From contig JAUNNB010000007.1 in assembly GCA_030531645.1 (NCBI GenBank), forward strand, positions 1 to 49,575: a DNA stretch of 49,575 nucleotides. Direction: 5' to 3'. The notes beneath the pieces were generated by a model. It was not told where the DNA came from and did no database searches. It worked only from the letters and a program-made list of their open reading frames with translations. The position numbers and the translations under genes were made by a program. The stretch comes from Candidatus Saccharimonadota bacterium. GTDB taxonomy: Bacteria; Patescibacteriota; Saccharimonadia; Saccharimonadales; Saccharimonadaceae. The stretch's first letter is position 1. Every line of letters starts with the position of its first letter. Shown here one piece after another: positions 1-7,871 of this stretch.

Positions 1-41
1 AGTAGGAACTTACTGTTGAATTAGAAAAAGAGTCTAGGATA

Positions 42-50
42 TGATAAAAT
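42..50 (+). promoter_or_regulatory. Extended -10 promoter of the NYN gene
   Basis: TGaTAAAAT preceded by TA, close to the TATGATATAAT box of the phage minus-strand promoters. The predicted transcript start is about 57, at or next to the first ATG. No -35 at normal spacing is visible. Confidence 0.5.
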
Positions 51-57
51 ATTAGTA

Positions 58-576
58 ATGGAGTTTAAGATGAATAACACGGAAAATAACTATGCATTTA
101 TTGATGGCAATAATCTCTATTTAGGTGCTAAGAATCAAGGGATTCAATTGAACTACATCAAATTACGTAGATATCTCCGTGACAAGATGAATGTTTCACA
201 AGCGTTTTTATTTATTGGGTTTGATCCAGCTAATACTGACTTTTATAGGCTGTTACAAAAAATAGGATACATTTTAATTTACAAGCCTACGATTGTATAT
301 AGAAATACCGATGGGACTCGTACAATGAAAGGAAACGTAGATGCCGAACTTGTTTTATATTCGTCCGCAGTGGAATTTGAAAACTACGATAAAGCTGTAA
401 TCGTTTCCAGCGATGGTGATTTTGCGTGTCTAGTTGATTTCCTGGATAAGAAAGGGAAGCTAAAGAAAATTATTACACCTACAGAAAACTATTCTTCCTT
501 ATTAAAAAGATTTCACAGTTATATTTTGCCTCTCAACTCTATTCGAAACAAGGTCGGTAAATTTAAGAGCAAATAA
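58..576 (+). CDS. NYN (PIN-like) domain protein, LabA/DUF88 type
   Basis: A 172-residue protein made almost entirely of one NYN domain, a PIN-like fold found in metal-dependent RNases. Visible acidic signatures are FIDGNNLY near residue 15, KGNVDAELV near residue 95 and SSDGDF near residue 121; these are the usual metal-binding aspartates. The second ATG at 70 has GGAG six bases upstream, so translation may start there or leaderless at 58. The gene has a phage-like promoter and lies left of the prophage structural operon on the opposite strand, so I infer phage cargo rather than host gene. RNA or tRNA cleavage is plausible from the family, but the substrate is unknown. Confidence 0.75.
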   Translation: MEFKMNNTENNYAFIDGNNLYLGAKNQGIQLNYIKLRRYLRDKMNVSQAFLFIGFDPANTDFYRLLQKIGYILIYKPTIVYRNTDGTRTMKGNVDAELVLYSSAVEFENYDKAVIVSSDGDFACLVDFLDKKGKLKKIITPTENYSSLLKRFHSYILPLNSIRNKVGKFKSK

Positions 577-636
577 AAAACCGGGATTTGCGTTCGGATG
601 CAGTACCTTAGGCTAGCCCGGTCATCGTGATTTAAT
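576..636 (-). ncRNA. Candidate short RNA ending in an intrinsic terminator
   Basis: On the minus strand a TGATATAAT box (651 to 643) predicts a start near 636. About 25 nt later comes ACCGGG, a roughly 30-nt loop, CCCGGT and then TTTTTT. No gene lies on the minus strand between 650 and 877, so this is either a short stand-alone RNA or an attenuated antisense transcript running into the NYN gene. No known family recognised. Confidence 0.4.
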
Positions 637-642
637 AATTAC

Positions 643-651
643 ATTATATCA
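643..651 (-). promoter_or_regulatory. Extended -10 promoter of the minus-strand short RNA
   Basis: TGATATAAT within TATGATATAATGTA, matching the boxes at 9399 and 16830 that drive the phage structural operons. Confidence 0.45.
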
Positions 652-669
652 TACATAAACATTTAGCAC

Positions 670-708
670 AAGTCTTTTTTCGGTCCACCCGTCAAGACTT
701 TATTTTTT
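670..708 (+). terminator. Intrinsic terminator after the NYN gene
   Basis: AAGTCTT (670-676) pairs with AAGACTT (694-700), followed by TATTTTTT. It would stop the plus-strand NYN transcript before the next promoter at 719. Confidence 0.55.
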
Positions 709-718
709 ACAGAGATAA

Positions 719-727
719 TGTTATAAT
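719..727 (+). promoter_or_regulatory. Extended -10 promoter of the structured leader
   Basis: TGtTATAAT; the predicted start, about 734, is the first base of the outer stem of the leader RNA that follows. Confidence 0.6.
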
Positions 728-733
728 TACATC

Positions 734-877
734 GTCTCTACCATTTTTTATCGCATACAGCCTGAAGTCGGCATCGTAAGGCAACTGCTGTATGTGGTTG
801 GGATTTGGTAGAGACACCGAGCTTACGATGCCGATTTTTGTATCATAAGCCGGTGTCAATCTAATCAAGGAGAAAAT
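734..877 (+). ncRNA. Structured 5' leader with competing pairings
   Basis: Outer stem GTCTCTACCA (734-743) with TGGTAGAGAC (806-815). Inner stem 752-761 with 787-796. The inner loop (768-780) is perfectly complementary over 13 nt to 822-834, which is also the 5' arm of a third hairpin, 813-831 with 840-857 (GACACCG/CGGTGTC base, one bulge, one mismatch). The third hairpin and the loop-to-downstream pairing exclude each other. The ribosome binding site AAGGAG (868-872 region) follows directly. The layout looks like a switch or pseudoknot controlling the zinc-ribbon gene; it matches no class I recognise. Confidence 0.6.
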
Positions 878-1333
878 ATGTCAGAAACACTACACCAAGA
901 TAATCTCTGTCCTTTTTGCGATGATGAACTATCATCTAAAAACTCCTCATTTCTCAGAATTGAAGGAAGAAAGATATGCAGAGAATGTTCGCAAAAACTC
1001 TCTAAAACTATGCCGGGCAGATATCCTTATCGTGGCGCTACTCTCGAAGAAGCTTATCGTAGAATAGAACATTATGTAGCACCACAAGAACAATACCACG
1101 CCACGGGATCAGCCTCTACGACAACAATCTCCAAAAAGAACACATGCCCTAAGTGTCATAGCGTGAACATCTCGCCAATCGGCCAGAAATCCAAAAGTTT
1201 TTCAGTTGGTAAAGCGGCGGTAGGTGCAATGGTTTTTTCGCCACTTGTAGGTGTAGCTACTGGTATGATGGGGGGATGCAGCAAAAAAGTGCAATTTTAT
1301 TGTCATGACTGCGGTAAAATTTTTAATCGTTAA
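878..1333 (+). CDS. Double zinc-ribbon protein with a glycine-rich hydrophobic segment
   Basis: A 151-residue protein of unknown function. Four cysteine pairs are visible: CPFC near residue 11 and CREC near 34 form one ribbon, CPKC near 90 and CHDC near 143 a second. Between the last two pairs, residues about 107 to 133 form a small-residue-rich hydrophobic stretch that could cross or touch a membrane. AAGGAG precedes the ATG. It is transcribed behind an unusually structured leader. Its stop codon and that of the convergent tape-measure gene lie in the same four bases TTAA (1330-1333). Its position inside the prophage suggests a lysogeny or accessory gene, but nothing in the sequence proves a role. 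Confidence 0.7.
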   Translation: MSETLHQDNLCPFCDDELSSKNSSFLRIEGRKICRECSQKLSKTMPGRYPYRGATLEEAYRRIEHYVAPQEQYHATGSASTTTISKKNTCPKCHSVNISPIGQKSKSFSVGKAAVGAMVFSPLVGVATGMMGGCSKKVQFYCHDCGKIFNR

Positions 1334-4300
1334 ACTATTATTGCTGATTGATTTGATAAGAATCCTTTTTCGTTAATACCATCAATAACTTTATCAATAA
1401 TAGTATCCTCACCGACTTTAACCGTTACATGAGTTTGGGAGTTAGCCTCAATTGCATCTGAAATCGACACGTCAACCTTGCCTTTAGTATTACTGATAGT
1501 TTCTGCAATACTAGACAAATCAGGGCTAACTATATCTTTGAGAGATGCCTTAGCGCAAGCAGTGATATCTTCTACTGTATCAATAAGGTCGTCGCCGCCT
1601 TCGGAGAAACCATTGTTAAGACCTTGCGCCATATAGCCACCAATCTCAGCAAAAAGCCTAGAGGGGGAATGAATGCCTAGAAAATTCTTTATCCCATTAA
1701 CAGCTCCTGAAAAGATATCGCCCATTTTCTTTCCAATATTGCCAATACCTTCCTTTAAGCCATTCCAAATATTGGAGCCGATGTTCTTAAATGTGTCTAC
1801 TGCTCCGCCAAACGCACCCTTAATGTCATTCCATCGATCTTTAGCCCAATTTTTTACGCCAGACCAAGCACTGCCTATCGCCTCTTTGGCACCTTTAAAC
1901 TTTTCACCAAACCAATTTCCAACGGAGTTGAAAGTATCTTTTATGCCTCCCCAGATTTCTTTGCCTTTTTCTCCTATCTTGTTAAATGCATCGCCCACCT
2001 TTTGCTTCGCATCGTTAAACCAATTGCCAAATTTCTCGCCAATTCCACACCAAACATCTTTAACCTTTCCCCATAGGCCACCAGAGTCACGCTCCATTTT
2101 GCCGGTCGTTTCATTCCATTTCATTCCAAAATCGCCAGCATCTTTTATAATCGCATCACGAAGTTGTTTAGAATAATCCGACCCGTCATTTGCTAATTCT
2201 TCCAATTTACTATTTAATTGTTCGGAATTTAGTTTTGCATCTTTTATTGACTGAATACCCTCATCAAGACTTTCCTTTGTTACATTCTGAGATTCAGCAA
2301 GAGTTTTAAGATTTTTTTCTTGTTCCTGCTGCTTGTCATTTAAATCATTATATGCTGAGTTTTCGTCAAGAATGGCATCATAAAGCTTTGTAACTTGCTC
2401 CCTATTCTTATCCAAGGATAGTCCATATGTTTCGGCTACTGCTTGCAAACGCTCCTCCTTGGATCCTTTTTCTGCCAGTTGCCCAACCAGATTTTGTACT
2501 TCCTCGGCATTCAAATGTAATTGTGAGCCGCTAGCCTTTTCAGCCTCCAAAAGAGCCTTATCCGTTTCTTCTAACTTCTTTTCGGCTTCATCCAGACTCC
2601 TAAGCGAATCAGCTTGGCGTTTTATTATTTCTTCTTGCTCTTGAAGAGCCTTTGTATATTTTTCAGATGATTCTTTTAGTTTACCATTCATTTTATCAAC
2701 ATCTTTTTGCGATGCTTTCATATCAAAGAAACCACCAATGGCATTAGATATAGCACCACCCAATGCAGAAAGTCCATCTTTAAAGATATTACAAAACCCA
2801 GAAATTGCTTCAAATAGTGGTTTGAGTAATTCAAGTAATCCACCGAGTACTTTTAAAGCTATATTAACTGGTGATAATGCAGTGCTGATTTTCATAACAG
2901 CCTCAACAAATGGAGAGATTAACTTGAATATAGTGCCTATGATAGATGCAATCGGTTGCAATATCCCCATAATAATATCTAATACTGGCGTAAGTGATGA
3001 TGCAATAATCGAGATTAGTGGACTAATCGCATCTGCGACCGATTTTATGATGCTCATAATCGGAGATAGCACAGCCTTCAACAAATCCATAAGTCCCTCT
3101 CGTAGATCATCATTAGTAAGCATAAGAGCGCCAATAACGGCAATTAAGGCACCAATTGGATGAGCGGATATGAGGCCAAATAATCCAGAAAAAGCACCTT
3201 TTACCGTACCTATTACCCCCGTAATACTTGATAATGCCGAACTTAGTCCTCCGGTAACGACCGAAATGATACCAGAGCTTTCATTCGAAACATGGCCAAA
3301 TGCAGAAGCCAATGTTAAACCGGCATCCCAAGCTTTCTTAAATGACCCTGTTGCTTTAGTTATATCTGTCGCTAATTTGGATATTTTAATGGTGGTTATT
3401 ACTGCACTGATTGCAGCTAGGGCAGAAGCTAACCCCCTCACAGCACTTTCATTATTAGCCATTTTTCTACATTCTTCGCCGATTCTATGTAAAACAGAAA
3501 CGATAATGCCGCCCGTCCATTGAGCAATCGGCACCAAGAAATCATCAATAAATGGTTTTAGAAATGAATTCCAGTACTCCCTTAATACGGCTCCTACCAG
3601 CTGAATTGCTCCACCAATAGCATCCAAAATTCCAGGCAATAATGAATTGCCGGCCCAGCTAACTAGCGGCTTCAAATATTCATTCCATATATCACCAATA
3701 ATTTCACCAATAGGTTTTGCTGCAGCCTTAATATCATCTATAAATTGTATGATAGAGTCCTTAATAACATCAAAATCAAAGATGTTCTTAAGCTTATTCA
3801 TCATTCTCTGGAATATTTCTTCTATTTTATCAGCTGCCTTACTTGCTCCAAAATCCTCATTATCCCAATTGTAATTAGCGATTGCCGCTCCTGCACCTCC
3901 AGCACCACTAGTTGCTCCACTTGATCCACTGGATGTATTTTCGTGAAGCACATTCATTTCATCAAAACCAGCAAGTTGTTGTTTAAGTTTCTTAGCAGCT
4001 TTATTAGCATCATCGATGCCATCGGCTACATCTTCAGCACCCGAAGCGATACCAGCCATATTATCGACCGCCGCATCGGTTTCCTTAACTAAATTATTCG
4101 TTGAGCCTTTGCCACCAAACAACGTCCCAATCCATGCCACCGCTTCTTTAATTAACTTAACAAAAGCGGCAATATAGTTCATCGCTGTATTAATTGCGTT
4201 TGTGATGTTTTCAAAAAATTTAGGGATGTTGCTACTGCTAAGCACATTGATAATATTTGTAATACCACGAGTAATTGCCGTTTTCATATTGGTAATACCC

Positions 4301-5040
4301 GTAGCAACACCAGCGCAGTTGTTTCTAGCCTGCGTTTCAAAGTTCTCAAATCCAGGCAAGCCTTCTTTGTTGAGTTTCATGATTGTAAACATGAAGTCAT
4401 TCATGGAGACCTTGTCAGCCTTTAGGGCTTCATAGAGGTCATTTGAGGAAACATAACCCATAGATTGGGCAATTTGCTTCAATTGGCTAGGCATAGCTTG
4501 AAGCAAGATTTTCCAATCCTGCATATCTGGCTTACCTTTAGCATAGGCTTGCATCATCTGTTCTAGTGCAGATGCTTGCATTTGAGCGTCGTTTGTGCCG
4601 GCAAGAATAGCATTATTCATTGCCAGGAACATATCTGTAGAGGCTTGCAGATTGCCGTTAATAGCCGTCAGGCGCTGTGTGGCAGCAGCAGCGGTATCTA
4701 GTTTGGTTGGCAACCCTTTAAGTTTTTCCGAGAGCTTGTCTATGGCGATACTAGAGATGTCGGCCGAGACTCCAAGTCCAGACATCACCGTAGAGAAGTT
4801 ATTCATGGTGTCAAAGCGCTTTATTGCATCTCCCACGCTACTAGCCATAGCAGAAAATGCTCTGCTAATAACATTACCAGCAATATGCCCTAAAGTTGAC
4901 CCGAAGGCAATCATCTTTGTCGAAACTTTACTAGACGATGTTCCAAATGACTGTAAAGTCTTTGAGGCTTTATTCATCTTGGCTTCAAAATCGTTTGTAT
5001 TAGCTGAAACTATTACATTTAATTCATTTGCTGTAGGCAT
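1330..5040 (-). CDS. Phage tail tape measure protein
   Basis: At 1236 residues it is the largest gene in the prophage. The first 250 residues resemble the TP901-type tape-measure core, with a start like other phage tape measures, and a long middle part alternates hydrophobic helices (around 480 to 760) with a charged coiled coil (about 780 to 960). The C-terminal third carries repeated tryptophan/glycine blocks of the form W-x-x-IK and ends in a conserved SPSRLFAEIG-like motif typical of these proteins. The protein sets tail length; at about 0.15 nm per residue the tail would be roughly 185 nm (estimate from family behaviour). It directly follows the tail chaperone frame. No tail-tip gene follows; the next gene is convergent. 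Confidence 0.9.
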   Translation of the reverse strand: MPTANELNVIVSANTNDFEAKMNKASKTLQSFGTSSSKVSTKMIAFGSTLGHIAGNVISRAFSAMASSVGDAIKRFDTMNNFSTVMSGLGVSADISSIAIDKLSEKLKGLPTKLDTAAAATQRLTAINGNLQASTDMFLAMNNAILAGTNDAQMQASALEQMMQAYAKGKPDMQDWKILLQAMPSQLKQIAQSMGYVSSNDLYEALKADKVSMNDFMFTIMKLNKEGLPGFENFETQARNNCAGVATGITNMKTAITRGITNIINVLSSSNIPKFFENITNAINTAMNYIAAFVKLIKEAVAWIGTLFGGKGSTNNLVKETDAAVDNMAGIASGAEDVADGIDDANKAAKKLKQQLAGFDEMNVLHENTSSGSSGATSGAGGAGAAIANYNWDNEDFGASKAADKIEEIFQRMMNKLKNIFDFDVIKDSIIQFIDDIKAAAKPIGEIIGDIWNEYLKPLVSWAGNSLLPGILDAIGGAIQLVGAVLREYWNSFLKPFIDDFLVPIAQWTGGIIVSVLHRIGEECRKMANNESAVRGLASALAAISAVITTIKISKLATDITKATGSFKKAWDAGLTLASAFGHVSNESSGIISVVTGGLSSALSSITGVIGTVKGAFSGLFGLISAHPIGALIAVIGALMLTNDDLREGLMDLLKAVLSPIMSIIKSVADAISPLISIIASSLTPVLDIIMGILQPIASIIGTIFKLISPFVEAVMKISTALSPVNIALKVLGGLLELLKPLFEAISGFCNIFKDGLSALGGAISNAIGGFFDMKASQKDVDKMNGKLKESSEKYTKALQEQEEIIKRQADSLRSLDEAEKKLEETDKALLEAEKASGSQLHLNAEEVQNLVGQLAEKGSKEERLQAVAETYGLSLDKNREQVTKLYDAILDENSAYNDLNDKQQEQEKNLKTLAESQNVTKESLDEGIQSIKDAKLNSEQLNSKLEELANDGSDYSKQLRDAIIKDAGDFGMKWNETTGKMERDSGGLWGKVKDVWCGIGEKFGNWFNDAKQKVGDAFNKIGEKGKEIWGGIKDTFNSVGNWFGEKFKGAKEAIGSAWSGVKNWAKDRWNDIKGAFGGAVDTFKNIGSNIWNGLKEGIGNIGKKMGDIFSGAVNGIKNFLGIHSPSRLFAEIGGYMAQGLNNGFSEGGDDLIDTVEDITACAKASLKDIVSPDLSSIAETISNTKGKVDVSISDAIEANSQTHVTVKVGEDTIIDKVIDGINEKGFLSNQSAIIV

Positions 5041-5042
5041 AT

Positions 5043-5653
5043 TTAGTCCTTCTTCCCATACTTCAACTTGGCCATCCGTACCCGTTGGTCATCAGTAATC
5101 GCAATTTGTTCCTCTTGCTCCCTCTTGATGCTTGTAAACGGCTTTTTCGGGTAATGTTTAGGGTCGTGTACTGCATATTGGATATAATATCCAAATATAT
5201 GGTTAAGTTGGTCTATACGTTCATTTTCACGATCTAGACGATTACGGTAACCTGTAACGCAATCATAGAACTCACCATAAGTCAGCTCCCAGTAATCCTT
5301 TATTGAAATCCCTATCTCAAACGCTAGGATTTGTTGTTCCTTCCAGACTTCTGTGAAGGTCTTGAGATTTCTACTGGCTGCTCCATCTCCTGGCGTAATT
5401 TCGCCACGTCTATCTTTTGTCCTAAAAAACCAGCTTCGTTAATGGCTTCCATAATCGTAGCAAGCACTTCAGCTAAACCCTTTTTGAACGTTTCATCAAA
5501 AGTAGCATTATCACCACCGCCACAATGCCAAATGAACAATAAGTCACTAATGGAGGTATTGCCATCGCCTAAGTGTGAGATAATTTCGAAAAAGTTTTGT
5601 CCGCTTTCTCTTTCGGCATTTGCGATATTAGAAGCTTTATAATCGAGAATCAT
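5043..5653 (-). CDS. Tail assembly chaperone, -1 frameshift product (gpGT type)
   Basis: The sequence U UUU UUA (5429 to 5423, minus strand) spans codons 76 and 77 of the short chaperone frame in the correct phase for -1 slippage. After it, the -1 frame stays open for 126 codons to a TAA at 5045-5043, giving a 203-residue product. This second part has no start codon of its own and contains ELTYGEFYD and FGYYIQYAVHDPKHYP, normal protein-like sequence. Gene order (tail tube, chaperone, frameshift extension, tape measure) is the one seen in lambda-like and many Gram-positive phages. In those, the longer form bridges the tape measure and tail tube during assembly. Confidence 0.85.
5324..5653 (-). 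CDS. Tail assembly chaperone, short form (gpG type)
   Basis: A 109-residue protein between the tail tube and the tape measure. It is mostly acidic and helical, with FDETFKKGLAEVLATIMEAI around residue 52 to 71, and ends in a short basic tail (SGRNNKS). In siphoviruses this protein coats the tape measure before tube polymerisation. A slippery heptamer at codons 76-77 produces the longer form described separately. Function is assigned from position and frameshift architecture rather than from a strong motif. Confidence 0.75.
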   Translation of the reverse strand: MILDYKASNIANAERESGQNFFEIISHLGDGNTSISDLLFIWHCGGGDNATFDETFKKGLAEVLATIMEAINEAGFLGQKIDVAKLRQEMEQPVEISRPSQKSGRNNKS

Positions 5654-5721
5654 AGGTTATTTCCTTGTTTAAGTTACTGATTAGGGGTAGTTAGACTCCA
5701 CCCCTAGGAGTTTTTGCTTAA

Positions 5722-6150
5722 CTAGGATTCGTTTTCGGTATAGACAGGCTTACCGCTCAGACGAATAGTAAAGCTGACGGTAGCGAGACCATCGGTAGTA
5801 GCTTCGCCATACTTGAAAGCTTTGACAAAACCACTATATGTAAGAGTACCTTTACCGTCTGGATAAGTTTCTACCCATTCACGAATATCACCGCTATCAA
5901 ACAGAGCCGAGAGTTTCTGCACCTGGCCATCAAAGCAGTTGTTTGCAGTGACATCAATAGACCCAGGGTCTTTTGCGCCCTGAATATACTCTTTTGAGCG
6001 ATTTGGTGAATCAAGAGTAGTAACATCGATTTCATCAGCTTCAGTTGACTGTTCGCCAATTGAAACGATGTGAGCTAAAACGAGATCAGAAGGCTCGCTT
6101 CCAGCTTTTTTAAGAGTAAGGCTTGTTGCCATAGTTTGTACACCAGCCAT
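5722..6150 (-). CDS. Major tail tube protein
   Basis: A 142-residue, beta-rich protein with the pattern of lambda gpV/TP901 tail-tube proteins: an early IVSIGEQSTEADEIDVTTLDS-like strand pair, the central region around KDPGSIDVTANN, and a C-terminal strand ATVSFTIRLSGKPVY. AAAGGAG lies seven bases before the ATG. It would stack as hexamers around the tape measure. It sits between the head-tail joining genes and the tail chaperone, as expected for its role. Confidence 0.8.
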   Translation of the reverse strand: MAGVQTMATSLTLKKAGSEPSDLVLAHIVSIGEQSTEADEIDVTTLDSPNRSKEYIQGAKDPGSIDVTANNCFDGQVQKLSALFDSGDIREWVETYPDGKGTLTYSGFVKAFKYGEATTDGLATVSFTIRLSGKPVYTENES

Positions 6151-6167
6151 ATTATTTCTCCTTTACA

Positions 6168-6503
6168 TCAACGCAGGCCAACAAAAGTCGCATTGATGTG
6201 GTATAACGCTCCCTCCGGTGATGGGACATCGAGGGAATTTTGTAGTCGATACTTCAACTCACGCATCTTAGCCTCGACTTGGACTAAGAGCGAACTGGCG
6301 GTAACGCTATCATCCGCATAGATATCGAGTGTAACTGCGATATCTTGTTTGACAATCTCATTATCGAGATCATATTGTGCAGAATTACCGGTAATACGGT
6401 AAGTAATGGCCGGGACTTCATTAAAGACATTCTGAGACGATAAAGTTACAGGGAAACCCAATTCCTTTAGCTTTGATACTATTTCTGGTTTTGGATTAAA
6501 CAT
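6168..6503 (-). CDS. Tail completion / minor head-tail protein
   Basis: A 111-residue protein beginning MFNPKPEIVSKLKELG, with an alternating strand region around residues 30 to 65. It overlaps the HK97-gp10-like gene by eight bases and precedes the tail tube gene. This position is occupied in related phages by the tail terminator or completion protein (gpU/DUF3168-like). Assignment is by synteny and size; sequence motifs are weak. Confidence 0.6.
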   Translation of the reverse strand: MFNPKPEIVSKLKELGFPVTLSSQNVFNEVPAITYRITGNSAQYDLDNEIVKQDIAVTLDIYADDSVTASSLLVQVEAKMRELKYRLQNSLDVPSPEGALYHINATFVGLR

Positions 6504-6921
6504 TTTCTACCGCCTTTCGAATAATACCTTTGATAAGTGCCTGGTTTTCGAAGAATGCTCTACCTAAAAACGGTTGTGCTACTTGTCCAGCTCTATTGCC
6601 GTACGCCAATGGCATCTGCGTTCGATACGGATAACTTCCGCCACCACGTTTACCAGTGCCGAATTCCACGTAAGGAGCATATTCAATACTTGTATATACC
6701 TTACCCATAGTTTCCCCGGACACAGTAGTCGCTGGAATCATATGGATAGATTCACGTAATGTACCAGTATCAACGGGACATATCATCTTAGCATCTGCGT
6801 CGATAATGCCAGTAGACACATTTATAGCCCGTTCGAGAGCAGTTGTAAGCTTCTTGGAGATATTTGAATACCTCGTTTGTACGCCAGCTAAACCATTTAC
6901 TTGCAGATTTACGCTTGCCAT
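6496..6921 (-). CDS. HK97 gp10-like head-tail joining protein
   Basis: A 141-residue protein with family landmarks CPVDTGTLRESI near residue 50, the YAPYVEFGTG motif near residue 81 and AQPFLGRAF near residue 115. Members act as tail completion or neck proteins joining the filled head to the tail. It overlaps both neighbours by a few bases, indicating translational coupling within the head-tail operon. Confidence 0.85.
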   Translation of the reverse strand: MASVNLQVNGLAGVQTRYSNISKKLTTALERAINVSTGIIDADAKMICPVDTGTLRESIHMIPATTVSGETMGKVYTSIEYAPYVEFGTGKRGGGSYPYRTQMPLAYGNRAGQVAQPFLGRAFFENQALIKGIIRKAVENV

Positions 6922-7253
6922 CTCTTACCTACTATCGTAATGTGCGAATCGCTCGGAATTATACTTGTCACCTGATAATTCTTGCCCGAGTAGGAAATAA
7001 TATCGTTCAGCATAACTTCCACCTCTGTCCTACAAGTAATACAGATGTCAATGGACTCCGATAGACCCAGTTCAGTCATTACTTCCCCAAGCTGGCTAAA
7101 TCTTACGTTGCCCTGAAAGCTGTCCCGAATTTCACCCTTATTCTTGATGAGTCCGCCCTCGTCATCAAGAATATCAGTAATATCCAAGATGTTTACGGTT
7201 TTGTCGTAAAAGTTATCAGCAATAGCCTGTCTAACTGTTTCAGGAACAAACAT
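6909..7253 (-). CDS. Head closure / head-tail adaptor protein
   Basis: A 114-residue protein. The start at 7253 (MFVPETVRQ) is preferred over an upstream in-frame ATG because AGGAG lies eight bases before it. A strand-rich centre (ISYSGKNYQVTSI) resembles SPP1 gp16-type head-closure proteins, which plug the portal channel. It overlaps the upstream gene by 14 bases and the gp10-like gene by 13. The call relies largely on gene order. Confidence 0.55.
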   Translation of the reverse strand: MFVPETVRQAIADNFYDKTVNILDITDILDDEGGLIKNKGEIRDSFQGNVRFSQLGEVMTELGLSESIDICITCRTEVEVMLNDIISYSGKNYQVTSIIPSDSHITIVGKRWQA

Positions 7254-7617
7254 TAATTCTCCTATATGGCGCAAGTAGCTTAGTGAAACTGGCAAATACT
7301 TCATTGTCATCCGTAGAACTTAAATAATTCCTAATTTCGTTGGAATAACTAATAGATTGGCCATTATCACTCATGCTATTTATAGCCGAGTCTGCTTGGG
7401 TAGTTTCCAGTGAGTTGAATGTCTGGTTGAATATGCCAGAGACAACCCTTGCGACAATACGCTCAAGATTCTCAGCAAGCTCATCCACGTTAAGATAGAG
7501 CAATACACGATCGAAGACTTCACAGATTGCATATTCTAGGAGGTCTTCATCGTCTGTAGCCTTCTTGTTAATGGCTGAGACATATTCTTTGATTCTTGCG
7601 AGTTGTTCATCTGACAT
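7240..7617 (-). CDS. Head-tail connector (gp6/gp15-like)
   Basis: A 125-residue mostly helical protein (start MSDEQLARIKEYV; an ATG two codons earlier is possible, but GGAG spacing favours 7617). The pattern of an N-terminal helix, a middle helix DELAENLERIVARVV and a mixed C-terminus ending in LAPYRRI resembles phage DNA-packaging connector proteins of the HK97 gp6/SPP1 gp15 type, which form the ring under the portal. Its place directly after the capsid and head-decoration genes supports that. Confidence 0.6.
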   Translation of the reverse strand: MSDEQLARIKEYVSAINKKATDDEDLLEYAICEVFDRVLLYLNVDELAENLERIVARVVSGIFNQTFNSLETTQADSAINSMSDNGQSISYSNEIRNYLSSTDDNEVFASFTKLLAPYRRINVCS

Positions 7618-7631
7618 ATTCATTCTCCAGA

Positions 7632-7844
7632 CTATTTCTTTGGAGCTTCCTCCGCAGGTTTTGCCTCAGATTTCTCTTCTGGCTTTTCTGCAGGGGTTGC
7701 TTCTTTTGGAGCTTCTGCCTTCTTGGTTGCAGGCGCTTTGTCCTTAATCTCTTTGTAGACATCTGAGCCTCTCATAAGAGCAATGACTTCAGCGTTATCT
7801 GTTTCCTCGATTACATTAGCTTTTAGATTGCGAAATCTTGCCAT
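7632..7844 (-). CDS. Small head protein with Ala/Lys/Glu/Pro-rich tail
   Basis: A 70-residue protein. Residues 1 to 34 look folded (FRNLKANVIEETDNAEVIAL), while the remainder is a low-complexity K/A/P/E tail. Small proteins of this type are common directly after the major capsid gene and may decorate the head or assist the connector. No precise family is recognised. Confidence 0.55.
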   Translation of the reverse strand: MARFRNLKANVIEETDNAEVIALMRGSDVYKEIKDKAPATKKAEAPKEATPAEKPEEKSEAKPAEEAPKK

Positions 7845-7871
7845 TTCGTTTCTCCTTGTTTAAGGTTGATA

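Noticed and set aside
734-857. T-box or other known riboswitch
   Set aside because: The T-box sequence AGGGTGGNACCGCG and other class-specific cores are absent.
1673-5098. Several plus-strand open frames of 60 to 167 codons opposite the tape measure gene
   Set aside because: No ribosome binding sites or promoters, low-complexity S/P/I-rich products that mirror the coding strand; they are shadows of the real gene.
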